Positions 56,214-64,000 of a stretch of 64,000 nt of DNA are shown one piece after another. Location: the NCBI RefSeq assembly GCF_963678635.1, contig NC_087070.1, positions 24,118,933 to 24,182,932 on the forward strand, written 5' to 3'. Source of the stretch: Symsagittifera roscoffensis. Its lineage: Eukaryota; Xenacoelomorpha; Acoela; Convolutidae. How positions within the stretch are numbered: position 1 is the stretch's first letter; the number at the start of each line of letters is the position of its first letter. The position numbers and the translations under genes are program-made. The notes under the pieces were generated by a model. It did not search any database. It saw only the letters and a program-made list of their open reading frames with translations, and was not told the DNA's origin.

Positions 56214-56223
56214 GGTCGCACCA
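56214..56223 (-). promoter_or_regulatory. Primer-binding site of element 2
   Basis: TGGTGCGACC on the minus strand, 2 nt after the CA end of the partial LTR, as in element 1. It is complementary to the end of the tRNA fragment at 56303-56342 over 10 nt. Confidence 0.8.
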
Positions 56224-56225
56224 GA

Positions 56226-56302
56226 TGAATTTATGCTAGAGGTAGCTTACTCATCAAGTAGTTTGAGATAAGGTACACCGTCTGTTCGTCACGCTGTCTT
56301 AT
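56226..56302 (-). repeat. Partial LTR (R/U5 side) next to tRNA fragment
   Basis: 77 bp matching the last part of the LTR at 56345-56421 (GACGAACAGACGGTGTACC... to ...ATTCA on the minus strand). It breaks off at ...TCTTAT, where the tRNA sequence takes over. Confidence 0.85.
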
Positions 56303-56342
56303 AATCTAAAGGTCGTGAGTTCGAGCCTCACTGGTCGCACCA
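56303..56342 (+). other. tRNA 3'-half fossil between two LTR segments
   Basis: Plus strand: AATCTAAAGG, then a perfect T-arm (GTGAG-TTCGAGC-CTCAC, 56315-56331), a 7-nt acceptor strand TGGTCGC, discriminator A and a terminal CCA that is not normally genome-encoded in animals. ATAATCT(G/A)AAGGTCGTGAGTTCGA is close to elongator tRNA-Met; tRNA-Lys is second best. The 5' half is missing and the left end joins LTR sequence at TCTTAT, similar to the anticodon region. It sits where reverse transcription would place a copied primer. So it is a cDNA copy of the primer tRNA, not a tRNA gene. Confidence 0.8.
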
Positions 56343-56344
56343 GA

Positions 56345-56730
56345 TGAGTTTATGCTGGAGGTAGCTTACTCGTAGAGTAATTTCAGATAAGGTACACCGT
56401 CTGTTCGTCACGTTTTCTTATTTTCGGCGGGATAGATTCGTGCATCTTCTCAGTCTAATACCAATCTTAACCTTTACTCTTATATCTCCTAGTCTCATTA
56501 AATCTAGTGTATACTTGTATTTGCGAGATAGTTTTGGAATTTGTCCAAAAAAAACTGTAGTTTATGATTTATTCAAGTTGCTTTGGTGCTGAAACTACAA
56601 GTATTTTCAGCTTAACAAATAATTGTCAGTGTTAGTGATGGAATATGATTGGTTATTTAGTAGTATTTTATAGGGATAGTTTTATCAATAATATGATTAG
56701 TTTATAAATACTAGTTCAGAACTGGTTCCA
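56345..56730 (-). repeat. 5' LTR of element 2
   Basis: 386 bp, TG...CA in minus orientation (TGGAACC from 56730). It carries all conserved LTR blocks, including the GTGCTGAA palindrome, and is diverged from the element 1 LTRs. The tRNA CCA lies 2 nt beyond its end, matching the LTR-to-PBS spacing. Confidence 0.88.
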
Positions 56731-57115
56731 GTATCCGGCGTTGTCAAATGTAAGCCAAAATAAACCATGGTGAATCATATCGTGGCCGTTTTTGAGAGAT
56801 GGGGTAGGGGGGGGGGGTCTGTCGATCTTGATTGCAAATTAATTTTCCTAAAAAATTAATTAAATTGATTTCTCAATGAAAATCATTTAAAGATAATTAG
56901 CAAGAACGACAAATCAATTGCAATATTCAACCTTACAGCATAGAGTTGGTTGCTAAAATTTTATTTTTTTCTATGTTTTTTGGCTCTTTGCGTTTTTCGT
57001 ATTTTTTATTATGATTCAATGATAGTTCAGACACCTCTATAGCTCATGACGCTTTTTTCTTCAGGAAATATCGTTTTGTTTAGAGAAATTATTCACTGTA
57101 CCTGTTGGTTTTTAG
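56731..57115. other. Host non-coding DNA with an 11-G tract
   Basis: AT-rich flank of element 2. A run of 11 G lies at 56807-56817. CTTCAG and TTTTTAG strings that could serve as splice acceptors occur before 57116. Confidence 0.5.
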
Positions 57116-57192
57116 GCGTCCCCACTCTTCTTCAAAGACTATGAGGAAATCTTCAATGGGTTGCTCAACCCCAACATTAAAGAATTCGAACA
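57116..57192 (+). CDS. Probable internal exon of a host gene
   Basis: A 77-nt open segment bounded by GGTTTTTAG and GTAAGTAT. In one frame it reads PLFFKDYEEIFNGLL then NPNIKEFE, protein-like and with C/G-ending codons (TTC, AAC, CTC, GAG) unlike the AT-rich surroundings. I see no partner exon with certainty on either side, so the gene is unidentified. It may be the remains of a gene split by the nearby retroelement. Confidence 0.45.
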
Positions 57193-60100
57193 GTAAGTAT
57201 AATACAACACTAAGTAATCAACTGGTTCTCATATGATTCAATCTTAAAGTCGTACTTCGTTGAGCAATTTGGCGAGCTGAAAATTTGGACTTTGAGCTTC
57301 AAAATTGATTTGCGATTGGCCAAAGTGCTTTTGAGAAAAAAAATCAACTTTCAGTCTCAAAAATAATTGTAAATTACGTTTTGATCCAGTTGAGTGCGGT
57401 GAGCCATGCTTTTCTCAAGACAAGGGTGGTGCCTACTTACTTCTGTCACGGCTGAAGGTGGTCCAGTGCCTTGCCTCTCCTCAATAATGGTTCTGAATTG
57501 AGTAGACCGGGGCTTCACAAAAAAATTACTACTTGGGGCGTGTTTTAGCTGTTTTTTCCCTCGCAAAATGTCTAAAATACAAAAACATCAAAATGAATCC
57601 CGTAAAATAAAAAAGAGTCCCTGTTGTAATGCTTGGAACACAGAAATTTTGACTAAAAACATTCTGAAAAACTTTTTTGTTTCAATTTTGAGCGTGTAAA
57701 GTAAGTCGTATAATATGAAAAGCATTTTAAGAGTCGATAAATCTTTGAATGTTGTTGAAGTTTTCGGTGCTACTTGTACATCAACCGTTATCCTACGTTT
57801 CATTTTAGGTTAGTTTTACCAAAAGTGTGTTCAATATTAAACAAAATCTAGAAAAAACTGTTAGTTGGAATTTTATTTTGACAATTTGCCGGTCGAACAA
57901 CTTGCAATTTAAGTAAGTTGTTTGAGAATCATTTTGATGGCATAAGACCAGTCGAAATGCAGCAAAACTAGAAAAGTTTGAAAAATCCAACGGTATTATA
58001 CTGTTTTTAGTTAGAGAATTGGAGGTTCTTTAGTTGAGACTGTCAGGGGTGGATTGTTAAGTTTGACCGAAGATGGTTATACGCAAATTGCTTCCGAGTT
58101 GTAAAAATAGATTGCTCCCGAGTTTGTTCTCGGGGTGGTTTCGTTCCTCCAAGCAAGTATGGTTTCATCTAGCAATTTTAAGAAACAGTTGGGACCTTCA
58201 GGGCTCCGCCTTGATACGATCAGTCTAGATTTATAGCTTGGGATTTTTATCATGATAAAGTGACATGTTGTTACCACCCCATTATGATTTGATACGCCTA
58301 CAAATAAAAGCAGTAAATTACCTTTAGTGCTTTCTTTTCATAATTCGAGTTTTGCTGCATTCTGATTGGTTTAAAATTCGACTAAATTAATCTATTTGAA
58401 ATTTACTCGCCTTCCTAATGGGGGGAATAAGAAAAAAACGGTGGGTATTCACAAGTACCAAGATGATAAATCAGTCCCATTTGTACCAAAATAAAAAATC
58501 AATCGTTGTAGTACCAAAAAAATCAATTGTCCAAAAACTACTAAGCCGACCATTTTAAGGTCTCTTGGTTTAAGGTCGCCAGTGGGCGCGCTACGCGCGC
58601 GTCGCCCCTTTGCGGCGATAACCGGCTCTAATTTTCGTATAGGGTCCTACCCTCTGTTGGCAAGCGCATCACGTTGGCGCGCTGCGGCGGTCACTATTCT
58701 GCCGTTTAGTTTCCTTCTGTTTGAATAGTAGAAAACTAATGTAATAATTTGTTGGCTCACAATTCGACCAATCAGAAATCGAGTTGAATATTTTCGGTAC
58801 AAATGGGACCGATTTTTCATTTTGGTACATTTGCTCGTTGGTACAAATGGGACTTCTCCAAAAATTCTTAATTTTCGCCTAGATTTATTCGCTTTATTTG
58901 AGTTTTTCGCGCATTTTTTTTAAACATTTTTGAATAAACAATTCGATGGCCTAAAAAATACCGAAAATAAGTTTCCAACATTCGGTCCCTCCATCATGAG
59001 GGACGCCACCTGTGAGCGAGGTTCGAAATTTCATTCAAATGATGCTTGAATTAGGGCTGTAAATTAGCGGTATCTACTTGATAATCTCCACGGTGGAATC
59101 CCTCATATACGAAGGAACGAATGCGCGAAAATAAAAATTAGCCAGTCAGAATTCAGTAATCTAAATTTTGGAATGAAATTAAACATTTCCAGGGACTGAA
59201 ATATGATATTGGCCGAAAAAAAACGGCAGAAATACGCATAGTTTTCAAATTGTCACTGACCGCCGCCGAATTGGAACAAATTTTAGATTTCAAGGGTTTC
59301 GTTATGAAAGATGCAACATATTGTTTCATTTAGTTTATTTTAATTGAATGGTAATTGCTTCTTTTTAAAAATTGACTTTCGGCTATCTTTGTTTTCGGTC
59401 CTTCGCTCACAAGTTTTTTCGCGCATTCAGTGCTTCGCGCATGAGAAGAGCCCCCAACCTCCACCCCTACGAATAAATTCAGTAAATTTGCACAGAGGTT
59501 TTTTGCTTGAAAGGGGGATTGTTATTTTGAACCCTGGACTTTCCGACCGATCAGAATGCAGCAAAATTAGAATTTGTAATAGAAAACTCTGTGCTAATTT
59601 AGTGTATTTATTCATAGGGGTTGAGATTTTTAAGTAGATACCATAGGGGGTGGGGAGGTTGTTAAATATATCCAAATCCAGCCAAAAACCAAGTTAAATC
59701 TCTCTCCCTTTATCAATATAGGAGGATGATAACATATTTAACATTTATTTCTAGTTTTGATTTCTATCAAGCTGACAAGATTTTAAATATCGTTAGCCAC
59801 GCCTCAAAAAATCACGAAAAAAAAATACAACGGGCTGTATGTATGTATGGGGAAAGATGCGTCCCTAGTACATGCCTTGCTCTCTAAGTAATTCCACTAA
59901 TTATAAGTACCTTGTTATTAGCTAGATGTATTTCTTGCAATCCTGCAAAATTATGTTTTTCTTGAATTATGGTTATCTTTTAAGTTCTTGCAAGAATCGT
60001 ACAAGATCTTGACAAGATATACACACATCTTGTAAGAAACCTTCCAAAAATTGTGAAAAATCTTGCAAGAGAACCATTGGCTATTAAATAGGGTTGGTCT

Positions 60101-61092
60101 TTTAAGTGAATGAATGAAAATAATAGAAATTATTTTGTTTAAGGGACCGGTATCGATATGATAAAGTAAATTCAGTGCCAGGTGTTATGCCGCTCAAATC
60201 GGTCTCTCTGGTTATGACTGCTACAATTAGTTTTTTGGTCTCATCTTATTTCCAATCAGTTGAAGGTACGATGAAAAGCCACAATCCGAGACAATAGCAG
60301 GGAGACGCTTGAGCAATATAGTGGCCACAACTATGCATACTAATTATAATGCAATATCATTTAATTTATTTATAATTTAAGCAATATTAGAGCAATGCAA
60401 TACCAAAACTTTAAACGTTAAACATTAAATGATGTTATATATGTTTGAATTGAAGAAGGGGATATTTTATATGTTATTCTAATAAAAAAAATTTTCATTA
60501 CACTAAGACTTTGATTACAGTTCAGTTTAAAATGAATTCAATCTTTGAAACTTTGTTTTTATTTCTGTGTTCGCTGTAGGCTCCTGGGTCATCAAATGTT
60601 ATTTAAAAAAATTGAGCAAAATTCAACGGTTGACGAAGAATCAACCATATGATCACAACAAGCTCCCTTAAAAAGAAACTGAATCAAGCCCTGAATGTTC
60701 CGACTGCCTTTTGAGGTTTTCGTACCGTTAGGAAGAGTGTTCGCTTTTGAAAAAAATGTTGAATATCTAAAAAAAACTAAAAAATTTCAAAAAAAAATAT
60801 ATGGAAATTTTTTGAAAATGATCCTACTCTGCTATGCAAAGTACAAACTGATAAATTTTTAACGAAGAATTAAATAGATCAGGTAACATGCCTCAATTCA
60901 ATTTGTAACGGTCAGACTTAATCTCCGCTTATGCCGTAAGATCACGATATATATCGAATAACAGTTTCATTTCGATTGAATTCAAAAACAACTGGTTAAT
61001 ATCACTGATTCAATCTTCAAAAAACGTTTGATCTTGAAGTGTTTGATATTAAACATTATTTTTTTTGTGCATAATTTTTCTGATCTCGTTAA
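57193..61092. other. Host non-coding DNA with small repeats
   Basis: No gene that I can support. AATGCAGCAAAA(C/T)TAG recurs near 57953 and 59555 and inverted near 58350. TCTTGCAAGA-type palindromes cluster at 59990-60075. Open frames at 57357-57566, 58077-58277 and 59344-59675 have no recognisable products and overlap these repeats. Confidence 0.5.
58474..58853. repeat. Possible small inverted-repeat element
   Basis: GTCCCATTTGTACC at 58474-58487 recurs inverted at 58796-58809 and 58840-58853. The interior includes a GC-rich block (58575-58700) with GGGCGCGCTACGCGCGCGTC. It could be a MITE-like repeat; no target duplication is clear. Confidence 0.45.
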
Positions 61093-61494
61093 AATGGATT
61101 CTGAGGATGATGTTCGTGGTCGTTTGGAGACAACTCAAATGTCAATTTCATTGATTATAAAAATAGCAGACAAAAAAAAGAGTTTAGGAACTTGAATAAA
61201 ATCACATGTGACCAACATATTCGCACAAATTTTTGGAAAAAAAAACAAAATGATATCGAAGAAAGGCTGAGAGCGCAAGAGCGATACTCACTCAAGTACA
61301 GTATCTTTATTGCAAACTATTCTTCCGATGTTAGTAGATTAATTGACGTAACAATCGAGGCTGATAAAAATATTGAACTGAAATTAAAATAGGAAAAAAA
61401 CTTGCCATTTTCTGCCAAGGAGTTCACGAGTTTTTTTGCGAACTTTGATAATAGGTTCGACATGGAACAGCAAGAGCATTTAACAAAAAAATAA
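61093..61494 (+). pseudogene. Frameshifted short coding remnant (unknown)
   Basis: Begins ATGGATTCTGAGGATG (MDSEDDVRGRL...) and runs 33 codons to a stop after a run of nine A. A second frame then continues with acidic/basic helical sequence (WKKKQNDIEERLRAQERY) to 61392, followed after one stop by FSAKEFTSFFANFDNRFD. The composition looks like a coiled-coil protein broken by one indel and one stop. No family is recognised; it may be a decayed transposon or host gene. Confidence 0.35.
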
Positions 61495-64000
61495 ACCATC
61501 AGACAAAAAAGGATTCACTTAAGCGAGCCCCTGCCGGAAGCAGAAGCAGAAATATGCAGCTAAGCAGATGGGTCTTCAGGCCGTCTTGAAAATGTCGTTC
61601 GCGATCAGAACGGAATATGAGGGCATATATGTCAAAATATAGTGTCAATGATCTGAAAAAGCTTGAGAATATTTCAAAAAAATGATATTTTAAAGTTTCC
61701 AGAGAGGGTGCAACTGCTCAAAGAGCGTCTCCCAAAGTAAAGAGACATTATGTTTCCCCAAATCAAGCGCTGAAAGCGTCAGCTTCTTCAGTCCAATGAG
61801 GAATTTATTTTTGAGTAATATTTTTTGAGTTTAAGTTATTGGTAACAAATTGAAGTTTAAGTTTTGAGTTAAAATTGACGATCAAGCAGCAGTCTCTTTA
61901 AATGTCTTGTTTCTTTAATTGAAACTTCATGGTTTTTTAGTTGCCATCTGAATATTGTTGACATCTGTGAACTTGTAAATCAGTGTGAAATAATCCGTTT
62001 TTTGTGTAGCCTAATGTCTGATAGGTTTTCGAAACACAACCAATAGGTCAGAGCAGGTGTATTTCAAAACGACTTTTCAGTACAATATCAATTGTATGAT
62101 AACTTTTTAACAGCCCCGGGATTACGCGTTGTACATTTCAATCAAATCGGGATTTTACTAACTTAAATAGTAAGTTATAGTAAACCAACTTAAAAGGAAG
62201 CACCACAAAATGGTTGTTTCATGACATTATTTTGTCTGGAATTGCGAAAAGTAGGTACAGAGCAAAAATATCATAGCCAGCATAAATTGAAACCTAATTT
62301 TAATTTTTCCCACTAAACTACTACTAAAGCAGATGTAGTAAGTACTTCATGCTGCTGCGCGAAATTTCTTAACGAAAAAGATGAACAAAGACTTATAAGT
62401 GGCATCAAAGTATAATTTCAAGCAGCTCGTTTTTACTTAAGAACATAAGATTATTTTGGGTTCAAGTAAGATAACATAAGATAACGAATTTGAATTTTGG
62501 ATTCAACTCTAAATCAAAAGTCAAAGTGGTGTGTATAAAGTAAACTGGGTTGAAGGAAAACTATTCAATTAGACCATTCAAGTTTTATGGGTTTCAACTT
62601 TTATTGATTTTTCAAGAAAACAAATGAGGAGGTGAAATAAGTTTCCATGTCAAATAAAGTGTCAGTTTGTGAAGCACTCTAAAAACTTGATGATAAATAT
62701 ATCGGAACTCTGGGTTTTCGAATTGTGTTAAAGTATTGCAATAAACTCATAAATTTTAATTGATGGTTTTCAAAAAAAAAATTTTAAACAGTGCCAAAAA
62801 ATCAAAATCAGTTCGTTTTTAGATCAAAACCTGGCTTTATAGATGTTGTTGTATCGCTTATTGAGGAAACTAGGTTTTACTTGACTGATCAACCCATCCT
62901 AATTCATTTGGCATTCAAAAATTAAAAAAAAAACTTTTGACGCAGTCAACTAGAGTATTTTGCTGGATAAATGCGAGAAATAGATGAAGTTATTGGGCCA
63001 ACTTCTTTTCATCTTGAACAAACGATGTAGAAAAAAAACAACAGTCCTCAACAATTTAGTAACATTTCAATCTATGCAAAAGACACAGTCGTAAAAAATC
63101 CTCAATCAAATAATCTGAATGGAATTCACCAGGAAAACTTAGACGAAGACAGCTTTTAGCTAGTCAGCAATCAGCTAATACTTACAACAGAAAAAACCAA
63201 GACTAAACTCTTCCTTGAAAAAAAGCCGTAAGGTTTTTACAGCTACATTAAAATGGTGCAGAAAGTGAAAACCCAAAAAGTTTTTTTATCTTGGAAAAAT
63301 TAACGGTCGAGAACCAAATTTTATCTTCTGAAACAAAAAACAGTACTGTGGGCTCTGTAAAAAACTGAGAAACATTTTAACCAAAAAACAACTTTCGGCC
63401 TTTAAAGATTTTTCCAGCCAGTTTTACAATAAGGAGTCCTCGTTTACGCATCAATGGACAGAAAAAACTTGTATCATCTAGCATTGCTGCTGAAACTTTT
63501 TGTAGATGAATTGTAAAACAAAAAATTGAAATACTCGTAGTTGAAAAGAACGGAAAAAAACTCTAATTCTTAAAGCATTACATTCCCACGAACTGCTGAA
63601 CATTTTCAACCAACCAATACGGAGTGATTGCCAATCCAAAATTTAAAGTTTTATTAAAAACAATTGCCTAAATTGCTAAAAAAAATTTCGCGTAGAATAA
63701 ATATAGAAAGAGCTGTCACAATACACAACAAAAGTTTGCATCAAAGCACTCAATTGCTGCTAAATTTTGTGTTCTCCTCAACAGTTTTTTTCTTTTAGTT
63801 CACTTATTTTCTCATTTTCAGAAATCATAGAAATTTTCAAATGCCAGGAGCAAAACAATCTCAACCATAATTTTTTAGATAACCATACTCGAGCTAACAG
63901 TGGCCTAATAAGAACAATTTTTTGTTTTAAAATTGAAAAATCTAAAAATGCCTCCTTAATTATTTTTCGAAGCTATTTATTCGAAGTTTTGTTTTCTAGC
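61495..64000. other. Host non-coding DNA, nothing recognised
   Basis: AT-rich with many A/T runs. No ORF, repeat or RNA gene that I can support. A short open stretch near 62930-63030 is not protein-like enough to list. Confidence 0.5.

Larger units (their letters stand above)
27739..56730 (-). mobile_element. Element 2: decayed, internally duplicated relative of element 1
   Basis: In minus orientation it reads LTR (56730-56345), tRNA fragment, partial LTR, primer-binding site, small ORFs, gag, protease, RT, RNase H, integrase, Met-less ORF, env, 601-aa ORF, splice donor, GGATGGG and 3' LTR (28107-27739). All long frames are interrupted. Pol segments occur up to three times and the 3' gene block twice, as nested tandem duplications. 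It shares the gene order of element 1 but is diverged, so it is an older insertion of a sister family. No target duplication is found because the 3' LTR end is truncated. Confidence 0.9.

Noticed and set aside
56226..56342. A complete tRNA gene
   Set aside because: Only the 3' half is present; the 5' half is replaced by LTR sequence and CCA is included, so it is a cDNA fossil.
59344..59675. 97-aa plus and 82-aa minus ORFs
   Set aside because: Antisense pair over dispersed repeats; no family signature.

Overview
The window is AT-rich metazoan DNA. A nematode host is my best guess, from TTTTCAG-type splice acceptors, an 11-G tract, a large fold-back repeat and one short codon-biased exon-like segment. 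It is an inference, not proven. Most of the window is two related LTR retroelements of Ty3/gypsy type. Recognisable host coding sequence is almost absent.

Layout: 1-3867 is host non-coding DNA with a 650-bp imperfect palindrome (647-1295). Element 1 (3872-26428, plus strand) is 22.6 kb and very young: TG...CA LTRs of 410/411 bp that differ at two positions, a 4-bp TATT target duplication, a tRNA primer-binding site, then gag-pol. Gag-pol carries an internal 5,317-bp tandem duplication, so two long ORFs follow each other (4344-10949 with the gag N-terminus but no integrase; 10954-17289 with the integrase but a shortened gag). The integrase C-terminal GPY/F module follows in another frame. After a 600-nt gap come five packed ORFs: two tiny hydrophobic proteins, a 378-codon ORF with no methionine, an 872-aa envelope-like membrane glycoprotein and a 601-aa protein of unknown function. 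Two junctions are ATGA stop/start overlaps. The last stop codon is followed directly by a consensus 79-nt intron in the 3' UTR.

Element 2 (27739-56730, minus strand) is an older, decayed relative. It keeps recognisable LTRs, gag, protease, RT, RNase H, integrase, the Met-less ORF, env and the 601-aa ORF, all with stops and frameshifts. It has been enlarged by a 10,041-bp tandem duplication made after it had decayed, and by older nested pol duplications. Its 5' end is a chimera in which a full LTR and a partial LTR are separated by about 40 nt of tRNA 3' half ending in CCA. This looks like a fossil of the reverse-transcription primer and agrees with the primer-binding sites of both elements. 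It also has about 1.7 kb upstream of gag, with two small ORFs, that element 1 lacks.

56731-64000 is host DNA with small repeats, one likely short exon (57116-57192) and a frameshifted pseudogene-like remnant (61093-61494).

Together the genes describe an enveloped retrovirus-like element: Gag-Pol makes particles and cDNA, the env-like protein would mediate membrane interaction, and at least two conserved extra proteins of unknown role are made from a compact 3' gene block. That 3' block, with its shared ATGA overlap and shared 3'-UTR splice donor in two divergent elements, is the best candidate here for something undescribed.
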